Positions 1 to 11,125 of a stretch of DNA of 64,000 nucleotides are shown here, one piece after another. Each line of letters opens with the position of its first letter. Position 1 is the first letter of the stretch. The DNA is from Pyrus communis (Eukaryota; Streptophyta; Magnoliopsida; Rosales; Rosaceae). The position numbers were made by a program, and so were the translations under genes. The stretch spans positions 3,851,501 to 3,915,500 of the forward strand of contig NC_084819.1 of NCBI RefSeq assembly GCF_963583255.1, in the 5' to 3' direction. The notes under the pieces are model-generated. The model did not search any database, was not told where the DNA came from, and saw nothing but the letters and a program-made list of their open reading frames with translations.

Positions 1-365
1 GTACAGGTTTTATATATCTTGTTCAAACCCTACACTCAGTTTCAAGTCGTGTACTCTTCCAAACCTTGTTCATATTAGCTCACTGTTTGAGTTAGGTCCA
101 TACTCGGTATAAAAAGAGTACAACTATCTATATACGGGAAATGCTAGCTATCTTTTTCTCTGTACATTTTCTTTTTGCATTCTATTTTATTTTTAAGATC
201 ATGTAATCCAAACCGTTTAGTTTCTAAGTCATCATTTAAAGATCATCTCTATACAAAATTAGTTAAATTGAGTTTAATTATTCGATTGATGTTGTCGTTA
301 TTTTGTTATTTTATAGGTGAAGAACATGTTACATCTACTATGGGTAACGTAGAAGATAAAATGAT
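1..365. repeat. Left-edge copy of duplicated segment S
   Basis: This stretch matches 8277-8655 along its length with scattered substitutions and small indels. It shares the opening sequence about a Met-poor AT-rich region, the GAATGCTAGCTAT motif and the GAAGAACATGTTACATCTA motif near the end. In the second copy S follows segment T. Here it precedes segment P, so it is probably the tail of a further copy lying left of the window. No gene is seen in it. Confidence 0.75.
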
Positions 366-534
366 TTTCGATTATGTTGTCATGATGTTATGATTTTATA
401 ATTGAATGACATGTTACATCTATAATGGTAACATAGATGATAAATTAATGATTGATTCAAAACATTTTTTTATATATTTGTAATACATAAATGACCAATT
501 GTGTTTAATAAAAAATAAATAAATAAATAAATAA

Positions 535-861
535 ACTTGGGGTGATTTCAAGCAAGCAACTTTTGGTTCAAAAGAGGGTTGTTGGTAACACTGCCCTAGA
601 ATGATGCCTAATATCCAAATGAAGAGAATAGTTTGAAACCTGACCAAATGTTTAAATTTATTATATTATAGAAGTCTTAGACAAGTCTGGTAAAAAAAAA
701 ACTTGGGGTGATTTCAACCAAGCAACTTTTGGTTCAAAAGAGGGTTGTTGGTAACACTGCCCTAGAATGATACCTGATATCCAAATGAGGAGAATAGTTT
801 GAAACCTGATCAAATGTTTAAATTTATTATATTATAGAAGTCTTATACAAGTCTGGTCTAT
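535..861. repeat. Two tandem copies of a ~165 bp unit
   Basis: Two near-identical units (about 535-695 and 702-861) each run from CTTGGGGTGATTTCA to GACAAGTCTGGT or ACAAGTCTGGT. A third, more diverged partial copy lies at 3706-3812. The tandem pair marks the left end of duplicated block A; block B has a single copy. Confidence 0.85.
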
Positions 862-1288
862 TTATATTAGTAGTCTCACTTCTATTTAAGATGGAGTTTA
901 CATTGTGATCTACGTATATAGCGTAATTTATTGTACCAGTTCTTGCTTACCAAGCAAAAAGAAAAGAATGAGACTATGAAAATTCCTTTCTAGGAAAATC
1001 AACTTTTTTTTTTATTGTAATTAATAATTTCAGTAATATGAAGGACCCTTTTTCCTATTTGAAGTTTGTAAAGGGAATGTCAAACAATGGAATGCTTCCA
1101 ATTTTCCTCTTCACAAATCAATATATCAGACCAAATGGAACTCTATTTAATTTTGACAAACGGTAATGTTAGTGTGCTAAGTTGTTAGTTGTTAGGGAGA
1201 GAGAGATCAGTGACGAACAAACCCGCACCAGGTGTATAGACATAATTACTAAGGAGGAAGTCTGTTTAATTAGCTAACTCTTGGACAA

Positions 1289-1290
1289 TA

Positions 1291-1340
<50 letters not shown>
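1289..1340. repeat. Compound (AT)n(GT)n microsatellite
   Basis: A run of AT dinucleotides passes directly into about seventeen GT dinucleotides. Block B has only a short TATATATATGTATG trace at the matching place near 4187, so the GT expansion came after the duplication or was lost in the other copy. Confidence 0.95.
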
Positions 1341-1341
<1 letters not shown>

Positions 1342-2598
1342 GATCTACCAATTGTGTGACTAAACAAGGCATATTATATAAAATATAAATTAGGTCTCTT
1401 CTTATATCATTATCTTCCCTGTACGGAATATATATGCAGTCTTATGGAATGATAATCCACATAATGCAAAATTGTCAACTCATCGTCCAATTAACTAAAC
1501 ACGAAATCAAATGAAGACTAATAAGGGTTATTTGGATTTGGTCGGACCCTCTCTCTCAACCGTGTGGCTCCTACATTCATTTCATACTACTGCTAATTTG
1601 GTTTACAACTACTTCGGTCCTCAGAGTGGATAATAGAACAATTCAAGAAAAATTTAAATTGCTCTGATATTAAATTACATGTAAACGGCACATATGCATT
1701 TTAGTACGGATCTGATTCTCAATATTGATTTTCGTTAATAACTAACTGTTTTGATCATCAATATTAACTAGAAGATTTATATAAGAAAGCAAAAGAATTG
1801 AGAAGCAAGAAAAGATGAAAGAGAGCTGAATTTCAAGAGAACTGTATTACACGAATATGATACAGATGAACAGTACATCAATTTATGTAGTAAACCCATC
1901 TACAATGACCATGTTACCCTTAAAACAAACTCTTTATACACCGCGCTGAAGGCTTGATGCCGCGTGGGGAAAGTGGGGCAACTGCGTGGGCTGCGACTGG
2001 GCTTGTTTCTGGCGAGTTCACTCTCATTTGGGTTAAATCCTGGTTTATATTTGGTTTTTGTTTGGCTTTTAGCTTTTAACTTGTACATTTAGCATATGTT
2101 GGGTTGGGTTTTGGAGAGGGAATAAACCTTAAAAATAGCATTTAGCTCAGAGTTCGGTTTGGTTTCTATTCAACCAATGCAACTACCCAACTAATGACAT
2201 ATTGCCACATGAATCAATGACTTACTGCCTCATGTTCATATGGTTATTAACTAACGCTATCATTTTATTAAAAAAATATTAAATTGGATGATGATGACGA
2301 TTTAGGCAAGTTGCAAGCAAACCTAGAAACATTATGTTCTTTGGACAAAACTTATAATCTATATTTATAATTACTCGTTTATTGGAGTACTCATGACCTA
2401 AATTATCGGTTCGATAACGAAGGCAATTATAAGAAACATTTATTATGTAGACCATACATTTTCTCCAGCTAAGCCTCATGAGAATGTTGATTGCATTTGG
2501 ATACCCAGATGCTTACTCGGGATTTTTCCATTGGGATAAAGTATTAACAAGTATTTTCCTTTTGTAACTAATATAAAGCGGGAGGTACAATACAAGAC

Positions 2599-2900
2599 TT
2601 GTTAATATACAAAGACTTTCTTCGTCGAATATTGGTGGAGGGTGATTCAGTCCAGTTCAGGGGCTACGCAGGTGTTTGGCTGACTTCTTCCTTTCCATGC
2701 ATCAAATGGATTCATATCTTCAGGAAAACAAACTTTGTAGCAGAGGTCATTGAGAGTGCGGGTCTTTCATTACAAAATATACATATTTGGGATAAATGAA
2801 TTCTTGATGTGACTTACAATGCTTTTCTTTTCGATTGGAACTGGTTATACGAGAGACATTTCTCTTTGAATGAATATTTTTCTAGCAAAAGAAAATATAC
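2599..2900 (+). pseudogene. RNase H-like domain relic
   Basis: Translation gives a segment with VEGDS at its start, then a KWIHIFRKTNFVAE stretch and an IHIWD end, followed after a stop by AYNAFLFDWNW. This order (EGDS, then H-REAN-AD, then the LP/L-D-G tail) is that of the plant RNase H-like domain (RVT_3 type) found in non-LTR elements and stand-alone proteins. No intact reading frame surrounds it. I infer a decayed retroelement or host-gene fragment carried inside segment R. A second copy is at 5041-5230. Confidence 0.45.
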
Positions 2901-4837
2901 AAAGACTTTTCACCCCGTGGACCGATTTTCATTTTCGACTTGTCTGGCTTTGAAACTTTACGTACCTTGACTTCGTATCTCCATGAGCATGCATGCGAAC
3001 TTTATTCTCAAGAAAATGGCTGCATACTAACTACATATTGAAGAAAGCGCAGGCATGAGATTGTACGCATATTCACAGATAGTGTGTGTTTCCTGTCCGC
3101 AAGGTTTTTGTTTAGTAGTTAAGGATGTTTCTTGGAATATAAGCGGCTACGTACATAAAATTTGACCTGGCAGCCGCATTGGTCCTAAAATATCCAACAT
3201 GGAAAGTAAAAGCGAGAGGAAAAACGCTACTTTTTTTTGTCAACATCAACATGGCAGCAAAATAATGTTGATGTTGCAGGAACATATATAGTGTACATAT
3301 ATGCTTTAGTTTCAACCTTTCTCAGTCATAGAAGGAGGCACATCCTTTGCAAAGTCGTAGGTAGTTTTTTTATAGGTCAAATTCTTACAAGTCCATCTAG
3401 GATTAAGTACATAAAAACCTCCAACCTTTTAATGTTATTCTAAATTGATATCAACCTTTTTAAATACTCCAAAAAAGTACTCAACGTATTGAAAATGTTA
3501 CATCCGATAAGTGTCAATTAATTAAATTAACTAGGCTTACTTTGCCTTCAAAATCAATAAAAGGTCATGAAAGCATGGCCTCTACCCACTAACATCACCA
3601 CCACCCCCATCAGGCCATCACATTCAAACTCAACATACAACCGTCAACTTCACTTTACAACTTAAATTGCCAACACCAAGAAGAAGATCAAGGAGGTTGT
3701 TTAGGGTTTAGGGTTGTTGGTAAAACTGCCTAGAAAGATACCGAAACTCCAAATGAAGAGAATAGTTTGAAACCTAGAAGGACCAAATATTTAGATGTAT
3801 TATATTACGCAATTTACTGTACAGTCCTTGCTTACCAAGCAAAAACAAAAGAATGAGACTATGAAAATTCCTTAAATAGAAAAAATCAACTTTTTTTTTA
3901 TGTGATTAATAATTTCAGTAATATGAAGCACCCCTTTTCCTATTTGAAGTTTGTCAAAGGGAATGTTAAACAATGGAATAATTCTTCCAATTTTCCTCTT
4001 CACAGATCAATATATCTGACCAAATGGAAGTCTGTTTAATTTTTGACAAACAATAGCATTAGTGTGTTAAATTATTAATTGTTAGGGAGAGAGGGAGATC
4101 AGTGGCGAACAAACCCGCACCAAGCGTATAGACATAATTACTAAGGAGGAAGTCTGTTTAATTAGCTAACAACTATTGAACGATAATATGTATATATATA
4201 TGTATGTAGAGATGTAGATATACCAATTGTGTGACTAACAAGGCATATTATACAAAATATAAATAAGGTCTCTTCTATGTCATTCTCTTGCCTCTACGGA
4301 ATATAAATATATATATGTATGCAGTCTTACGGAATTATAAATCCACACAATGCAAAATTGTCACCACATCGCCCAAATAACTAGACACGAATTCAAATGA
4401 AGACTAATAAGGGTTATTAGGATTGGGTCGGACCCTATGTCTCAACCGTGTGGCTCCTACTTTCATTTCAGACTACTGTTAATTTGGTTTACAACTACTT
4501 CAGTCGGCAGAGTGGATAATAGAAATTAGAACGATTCAACAAAAATTAAAACTTCTCAAATATTAAATTACATGTAGATGACATATATGTACTTCGGTGC
4601 GGATTCGATTTTGTTAATAACTAATTATTTTGATCATATGTAGACCATGCATTTTCTCCAACTAAGCCTCATTACAATGTTGGGTGCATTTGGATACCCA
4701 GCGGCTTGCTCGGGATTTTTCCGTTGGGCTAAAGCATTAACAAGTATTTTCATTTCGTAACTAATATTAGATATAAAGCGGTAGGTACAATACATCATTT
4801 GTTAATATACAAAGACTTTCTCATCGAATTTTGGTGG

Positions 4838-5033
4838 GGAAAGGGATCTCCGGATCCCTTTCACCAAATCCAAGGGACTCACCAATCTAGATCTTTGAAA
4901 TTTGATCTAACGGCTAAAATTATTATAACTTTTATAGTGGGCTTCTGTTTTTAACCGTTGGATCAAATTTCAAAGGTCCGGATTAGTGGATCCCTTGGAT
5001 TTGGTGGAAGGGATCCGGAGAGGATCCCTTTCC
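4838..5033. mobile_element. 196 bp Mutator-type MITE
   Basis: The element begins GGAAAGGGATC and ends with its reverse complement; terminal inverted repeats extend about 40 bp with a small indel. It is flanked by the 9 bp direct repeat TTTTGGTGG (4829-4837 and 5034-5042). The paralogous site in block A (about 2630-2640, ATTGGTGGAGGG) has no insertion. A 9 bp target duplication is typical of Mutator-like elements. A relative sits at 28812-29010. Confidence 0.9.
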
Positions 5034-5040
5034 TTTTGGT

Positions 5041-5230
5041 GGAGGGTGATTCAATGCAGTTCAGGGACTATATAGTGTTCCTTAGACCCATCATTGAGGA
5101 TATCAGTTGGCTTGCTTCTTTTTTCGAAAAGCAAACTTTGTAGTAGATGTCACTGCTAGAGAGTTTTTTGTTACAAAATATGCATATTTGGGATAAATGA
5201 ATTCTTGATGTGGCTTACAATACTTTCCTT
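5041..5230 (+). pseudogene. Second copy of the RNase H-like relic
   Basis: This is the block B counterpart of 2631-2820. It begins VEGDSMQFRDY and breaks down soon after, with a frameshift relative to copy A (the KQTL stop region). The MITE landed immediately upstream and separates it from the rest of segment R. Confidence 0.4.
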
Positions 5231-5816
5231 TTTTATTGGAACTGGTTGTACGAGAGACTTTTCTCTTTGAAATAATTTTTTTTTTCTAGCAAAAGAAAAA
5301 ATACAAAGACTTTTCACCTCATGGATGGATTTTCATTTTTCAACTTTTTTTTAAAGCTGAAATTATATATATTCTAAGTCACCAGTGAGAAAATGATTTC
5401 CAATTCAATGCCTCCTTTCCTTTTTATGAAATATAGTCAAAGGATATCCTCATATGTGGTTCACTTAGAATTTTTTCGATTACTTTTACATTTATCGGTT
5501 GCAAAGTCCCTTCTATATTTGAACTGGATTGTCTTCCTTTGAAACTTTATGTATCTTGACTTAGACCATCTTCAATCCTTAGACCTGCTCCAACTGTAGT
5601 AAAACTCAAATTTTAGATTCTAAACATACCCTAACTTGCTCCAAACCTCTGGGCAAATATGAGTTAAAATTCAAAACTCATTTCTAGGCCAATTTTAGCT
5701 CAGGATTCTCCCTGGGTTAGTGGGGCTGGTCTACCATATATGTATATTTTTTTTAGTTTTATATTTATAAATTCATTGAATCCAACTGTTAAGATCTAAT
5801 TTGATGAAATCCAACC

Positions 5817-5818
<2 letters not shown>

Positions 5819-5851
<33 letters not shown>
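5819..5851. repeat. Poly(A) tract
   Basis: About 32 consecutive A bases lie within the TIR complex, where the related copy at 50860 has only a short A-rich run. This is a local expansion. Confidence 0.9.
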
Positions 5852-5855
<4 letters not shown>

Positions 5856-6113
5856 AACGGTCCATATTTAAATCAACAACTAAAGTAATTAAAAAGAATT
5901 CTTTTATGTGTTTCATATTCTTTCATAGTGTTTCACGAATTTCATGATGTCGGTTAGTGATTTTTCAATATTTGTCGAAATCTATATACCTTTAGGTTAA
6001 AATGTTCATAAAATTAAATTATGATAGTCTACATAATTTTTTTTTCTTTTTAAAAAGTTACTTTAAGAAAAAAATTAGCATAAATTCATTCTTTAATAAT
6101 CTTGGGCTAAAAT

Positions 6114-6726
6114 TGTGACATCTCACATCGCCTAGGGGAGTGAATCTTGTAGGCCTTATATGTATATTCTCATTTCTACCTAGCATGAGGCCTTTTGGGA
6201 GCTCACTGGCTTCGGGTTCAGTAGGAACTCCGAAGTTAAACGAGTTCGCGAGGGAGCAATCCTAGAATGGGTGACCCACTGGGAAGTTCTTGTGTGAGTT
6301 CCCAGAAACAAAACCGTGAGAGTGTGGTAGGGGCCCAAAGCAGATAATATCGTGCTACTGTGGAGTCGAGCCCGGGATGTGACAATTTGGTATCAGAGCC
6401 AATCCCTGGCCGGATGTGTGCAGATGAGGACGTCGGGCCCCTAAGGAGGGGTGGATTGTGACATCCCACATTGCTTAGGGGAGTGGATCCTTTAAGCCTT
6501 TATATGTATATTCCCATCTCTACCTAGCACGAGGCATTTTGGGAGCTCACTGGCTTCGGGTTCCGTAAGAACTCTGAAGTTAAGCGAGTTCGTGCGAGAG
6601 CAACCCAAGATGGGTGACCCACTGGGAAGTTCTCATGTGAGTTCCCACAAACAAAACATGAGGGTGTGGTAGGGGCCCAAAGAGGATAATATCGTGCTAC
6701 GGTGGAGTCGAGCCCGGAATGTGACA
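6114..6726 (+). mobile_element. Cassandra TRIM retrotransposon, complete
   Basis: Two LTRs (6114-6384 and 6457-6726) start TGTGACATC and end TGTGACA. The internal region is only about 72 bp. The primer-binding site TGGTATCAGAGC (6388-6399) is complementary to the 3' end of initiator Met-tRNA, and a purine-rich tract (about 6443-6455) precedes the 3' LTR. The 5 bp target duplication AAAAT flanks it (6109-6113 and 6727-6731). Each LTR contains a 5S-rRNA-like stretch (about 6186-6302 and 6528-6640) with the 5S A-box (GAAGTTAA) and C-box (GGATGGGTGACC-like, TGGGAAGT) motifs, the hallmark of Cassandra. It has no coding capacity. It sits inside the TIR complex, so it is younger than that insertion. 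Confidence 0.92.
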
Positions 6727-7411
6727 AAAATTTTAAGCCATAAGGGTTGGGGGGAGAAAAGCAGTTTCTGGGTTATGGCATAAAAATTTTTAGCATAAAA
6801 TTTTAAGCTTTATCCCTAAGACCATCTCCAACCCTAGAGTTAAAACCTAAAATTTTTGACCCAGAAAATTTAGGTTCTAACCCAGAAACATCTTTTTTGC
6901 TCCAACCATTTTGGGTTAAAATTTTAGCCCCAAATTATTAAATAATGACTTTAGCCTTTTTTTTTTTGGGTAACTTTTTTGAAAATAAAATTTGTGTAGA
7001 TTATCCTAATTTATTTTTATGGACATTTTAATCTAAAAATATTTAAATTCTAATAATTAATTAAAAATCATACAAATACATAGGTATTTATAAAGTTTTA
7101 AGTAAATTCTTGATTTAAATAATTTTCTTAAATTAGTTTAGACGTTAGAGTTAATTTTGGGCTGTCATTTTTTTTTTTTTTACCATTAGATTTGATCTCA
7201 TTTGATCATAGCCGTTAGATTATAAGTAAAAAACAAAAAAGTTTTGTCATATTGTGGGTCCAAAATCATTTAAGCTAGACTTAAATCTTGAGAGGAATCT
7301 AGCCCAAACATATATTTTCTCCTCACGGCTTATTTGAGCCCAATAATTGGAGATAGTTTGAAGGGTTTAAAACTTATATTTTAATCTTTATCCTACGGGT
7401 TGGAGATGTTC

Positions 7412-7830
7412 TTAGTATCTCCATCAGCATGAATGCGAAATTTCTCCTCCAAGAAAATGGCTGCATACTAACTACAAACTGAAGAAAGCGCAGGCATGAG
7501 ATTATACGGATATTCACAGGTAGGGTAGTTAGTAGTTAAGGATGTTTCTTGGAATATAAGCAGCTACGTTTATAAAATTTGACATGGTAGCTGCATTGGT
7601 TCTAAAATATTCGGTCTTCGCCCAACAAGAAAAGTAAAAGCAAGGGGAAAAATGCTACTTTGTTTGTCAACGACTCAACATCAACATGGCAGCAACATGA
7701 TGCTGATGTTAGAGGAACATATACACTGTACATATATACTTTAGTTCCCCAGTCTGATCGCAACCTTTCTCAGTCTCAGAAGAAGGCACAAACTTTCCAA
7801 AGTCGTAAGTCAATTTTTTGATAGGCCAAA
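7412..7830. repeat. Segment T of block B
   Basis: This stretch matches 2965-3380, including the shared GAAGAAAGCGCAGGCATGAG motif and the AACATCAACATGGCAGCAA motif. It resumes exactly after the TTA of the TIR complex. No gene is seen. Confidence 0.8.
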
Positions 7831-8276
7831 GCAGACGATTTCGGATTCTCTAACAACTCTCTAGCCTTCTTCCCATTTACCCTCATTCATGAAACTGTTG
7901 TTGTCGACTACTCTAAACTGTTCTTCCTTTCTTTTGACCAACTAATTAAGGCAAATTAGATAACACTTTCGATTTTGGTTTTTTCCCCCTTTTTAATTAG
8001 TTAAAATGGAGGAACATGTATGGGAGAAACGAGAGGGGACCAGGAAGAAAGAAAGAAGTTAAATAATAATTACTTGAAAATCATCCCGATCAATAAGGAA
8101 GTTAGGGTAATGATGGGAAGTTCATCTATTTAAATCATATTTTGTACATCATATGACGTGGCTGTTTATGATTGACTTATTACTTAAGTGTTGATTAACG
8201 CGCTTATTTTTTATTGATGATACATCACAAGATTGCAAATGTGGTCTACCTAACATTGCTCAAGAAGTTATACAGG

Positions 8277-8655
8277 TGGTACATGTTTTATATATTTTGT
8301 TCAAAACCCTACACTCAGTTTCAAGTCGTGTACGCTTTTAAACTTGTTCATACTAGCTGAAAGTTTGAGCTCGGTTCATACACGGTAAAAAAGAGTCCAA
8401 CTATATATAATATACGAGGAATGCTAGCTATATTTTCCTTTGTATCTTTTCTTTTTGCATTATTCTTTATTTTAAAGATCATACAATTTGAATAATTTTT
8501 TCTGAATCATTTTTTTCTAAATCGCCCCTTAAATTTGTCTTTACACATAGCTAAACTGAAATCATTTAAATGTTTGATTAATGTTGTCATGATTTCATTA
8601 TTTTATTATTGAAGAACATGTTACATCTATTATGGGATACAAGTTAGATGACATA
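8277..8655. repeat. Segment S, second copy
   Basis: This stretch is similar to 1-365 in direct orientation. It ends the recognisable duplicated region. Confidence 0.75.
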
Positions 8656-9623
8656 ATAGATTCGGGTTTGGTTGATTCTTTTGTAGGCTTCATCTTTATA
8701 GAGTGGCCTGAAAAACAAATAGTTCGTATCATTAAGAATTGTGGTAGGATCTTAAAAATAAAAGAGAAGGTCAAGAGAGAAGATACCTAGCATTCCTCAT
8801 AATATATATGGGGCAAAGAAGCTCAACATGAAGTAGATTAACAAAGACTAATGTACGGTTTGCTAGCCTCATTCTTTTATATGCATTGTTATTGGCATAT
8901 GTCGACAAACTCACCCAGAATATGTATTTCGCTCATAAGTTACTAACATTACTCGACATGCTCACTCGAAAATTGAAAACATCTGTTGTGCCATGGGCGT
9001 AGTGTTATCACACACACCAAAAACACCCCACTTCTCAAATTAAAGCCTCAAACCCTTCGCTCCCCCTTCTCAGTCTTCTCTCCCTCACGAGTCACGTGCT
9101 GTTCTTGCTTACGCATTGCAACATTTTATTTATATATCCATATTTGCACACTGAGCTGTTTTTATTAGGTTTTTCTTTTTCTTAATTACTTTACGAAACC
9201 AATATCTGTATCATTTGCTTTTCTTCTTCTCGACCACACAGGCTGCATTCGTCATGTCGCTTTCAATCTTTGGTGCCCGACTACAACTATATACTTGGTA
9301 CAAAGAATTATTGGATGCCCACCGGCCACCACATAGAATAAAAAATATTCCCACCCAAAAGGGGCGACTACAATCACGCAACTCTTCTCGTTACAATAAA
9401 AGAACGACTACAATTAGAAAAAATAAAAAACACAAAAAAAATAGAAGAAAGAGACCAAGAGAGATTGCCACCGACCTCAAGGCCAACGACCAAGGTCAGC
9501 GGCCGAAGGATTTTTCCTTTAGGTTTTTTTCTCGACAACAGCTAAGATTTTATTTTATTTTTTTCAAAATAGTTAGCTGATCATTATAATAACATCTATC
9601 CTCACTGATTACTCATTAACGAA
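8656..9623. other. Gene-free stretch
   Basis: I recognise no gene, RNA or transposon here. A basic, low-complexity reading frame around 9254-9580 (rich in Arg and Lys) has no recognisable domain and no clear splice context, and I do not call it a gene. Confidence 0.4.
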
Positions 9624-9820
9624 TGATTAGGATCCCTTCATAATCCTCTTTGTGAAAATTCCGATAATCTTCCAATCATATTCATTCATCGTATATCGTG
9701 CGGTCAGAAATCATTGGAAATCCTTTTATTTAAAATTAAATATAAACATTACCTGACGAAAATTGGCCGTACAATATACGATGAACAGATGTAATTAGAG
9801 GATACCGAGAGGATCCTCAT
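9624..9820. mobile_element. ~197 bp MITE with GGATCC ends
   Basis: The ends carry GGATCC-type inverted repeats (AGGATCCC near 9629, AGGATCCTC near 9810). The flanks share the 11 bp direct repeat TCATTAACGAA (9613-9623 and 9821-9831), consistent with a Mutator-like target duplication. The interior (TATACGATGAACA, CGTGCGGTCAG) is shared with the diverged relative at 21715-21895. Confidence 0.7.
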
Positions 9821-10689
9821 TCATTAACGAAGTCGATAGTCCTCCACATCAGCATATGACAAGTTAATGGGTATTAGGTAAAGGTCTATAAGTGACTAAT
9901 GGGGTTATGAGCCACTAATGTCTTTTACTCACTTTATTTTGCGCAACTGACGTCGGTTACCATATAATATTGTCTTTTTTGTTTTAAATGTTATTAGTAC
10001 TCTAAAATTTTTATTATGCACTTCAAGTTTTCTTATATTTAAAAAAAACACATACACTTGTGAGGAGTGTAGAGGCTTTTAAATTGTCACTAACATGTTT
10101 TGTTTTGTTTTTTGGAATTATTAGACTTGGAAAATCGTTTAAATCTTTGATTAATGTTGTCAACCGCATCAATTGCCACATCGTGTGGTCTTTAAAATAT
10201 GATCTAAAATGATGATGTTTATGAAGTTCATTAGATGATGTAAGTGTATCAAAACAATGACTGTTTAAAAAAAAAAAAAAACGATTTATCACAAATGGAC
10301 TTTTATGTATTGCAAATACATAATTTGATTCCTTTATGTTTTGAATCAATCAATTTTATCTCCATATTTTGCCTTGCACATCAATTTCGTCGTTACCGTG
10401 TAATTTTGTTAGTATGTTGACGTGACAACCATGTGAAACATGTTAACCAATAAGAATATATCACATGGTTTTCATGTCAATACACCAACGAAATTATGTG
10501 TAAGACAAAACATGAAAAATGAAATTATGTATTTGATTCGAAACACAAAGATCAAAATTATGTATTTGCAATATATAAACAAATCAATTATGATAAAAAC
10601 TCAAAAAAAAAAATTATGGTGTATATAAAAGCTTTCCGGTCTAATGCATTTTATTTCCATTTCCAGTCCTCTTAACCTTTTTTATTTGG

Positions 10690-10810
10690 ACTCGACAAAA
10701 ATATTGTGCTTTGACCTTGTTGGTGTACTCTGACCCCTCCACTTCGCAGACTCCACCAAACAAAACAGCACCTCTCTTTCTTTTTCGTTTTCCAACACCT
10801 CCTTTTGGTC
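10690..10810. repeat. Repeat leader preceding the 105 bp array
   Basis: The stretch running from about 10690 to the first array unit matches 12228-12410 with many substitutions. Shared landmarks are CCCCTCCACTT, the ACTC-GACAAA/ACTCGTAAAAGAT region and the GGTCTCT-AACTCA join to the array. It is therefore a dispersed repeat and not a gene leader. Confidence 0.5.
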
Positions 10811-11120
10811 TCTGCTCGTAACTCAATTCAGTTTAAGTTGGATACAATGTGTTTTTACTTTTTAGAGCACGAAGTCACTTTTCACCTTTATGCTGCTAGG
10901 TTGGTTGTCTATCGATCTGCTCGTAACTCAATTCAGTTTAAGTTGTATACAATGTGTTTTTACTTTTTAGAGCACGAAGCCACTTTTCACCTTTATGTGC
11001 TGGGTCGGTTGTCTATCGATCTGCCCGTAACTCAATTCAGTTTAAGTTGTATATGTGTTTTTACTTTTTAGAGCACGAAACCACTTTTCACCTTTATGTT
11101 GCTGGGTCGGTTGTCTATCA
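10811..11120. repeat. Three tandem ~105 bp units
   Basis: Units start at 10811, 10916 and 11020, each beginning TCTGCTCGTAACTCAATTCA (CCC for CTC in the third) and including ACTTTTTAGAGCACGAA. Spacing is 105 and 104 bp. All three remain partly open in one frame but no known domain appears, and the reading frames lack a plausible ATG and gene context. Confidence 0.9.
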
Positions 11121-11125
11121 ATCTT

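Larger units (their letters stand above)
920..3380. repeat. Duplicated block A (segments Q, R, T)
   Basis: Segment Q (about 920-1760) matches 3815-4640, segment R (about 2440-2960) matches 4636-5560, and segment T (about 2965-3380) matches 7412-7830, all in direct orientation and the same order. Block A is the shorter version. It lacks the insertions found in block B and therefore supplies their empty sites. The only coding trace is the RNase H-like relic in segment R. Confidence 0.8.
5564..7411. mobile_element. Nested Harbinger-type TIR complex
   Basis: The outer ends are GACCATCTTCAATCC and GGGTTGGAGATGTTC, which are inverted repeats, flanked by TTA on both sides (5561-5563 and 7412-7414). 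Block A shows the uninterrupted site (TTGACTTCGTATCTCC near 2968). Inside is a second end, GACCTGCTCC at 5582, with body sequence matching the complete element at 50621-51231, and a further GACCATCTCCAACC end near 6830. The complex therefore holds at least two related units, one of which carries a Cassandra insertion. The three-base TTA duplication fits PIF/Harbinger. No transposase is visible. Confidence 0.75.
3700..8276. repeat. Duplicated block B, enlarged by insertions
   Basis: This block repeats segments P, Q, R and T of block A in the same order and ends against segment S. It is about twice as long because of a 196 bp MITE (4838-5033), a TIR complex (5564-7411) and a Cassandra element nested in that complex. 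The left junction carries two TTTAGGG units (3700-3713), possibly by chance. Confidence 0.75.

Noticed and set aside
3700..3713. Interstitial telomere repeat (TTTAGGG)2
   Set aside because: Only two units; too short to separate from chance or from a telo-box.
6186..6302. 5S rRNA gene
   Set aside because: The 5S-like stretch lies inside an LTR with TG...CA ends, a primer-binding site and target duplications, and differs from 5S rRNA in its flanks, so it belongs to Cassandra.
6236..6727. Minus-strand reading frames of 60-80 residues across the Cassandra LTRs
   Set aside because: They are antisense readings of the 5S-like LTR sequence, repeat in both LTRs and in the second Cassandra, and match no protein family.
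9215..9580. 121-residue basic frame
   Set aside because: Begins with TTG in the open frame (first ATG is internal at 9254), low-complexity Lys/Arg content, no domain, no promoter or splice context.
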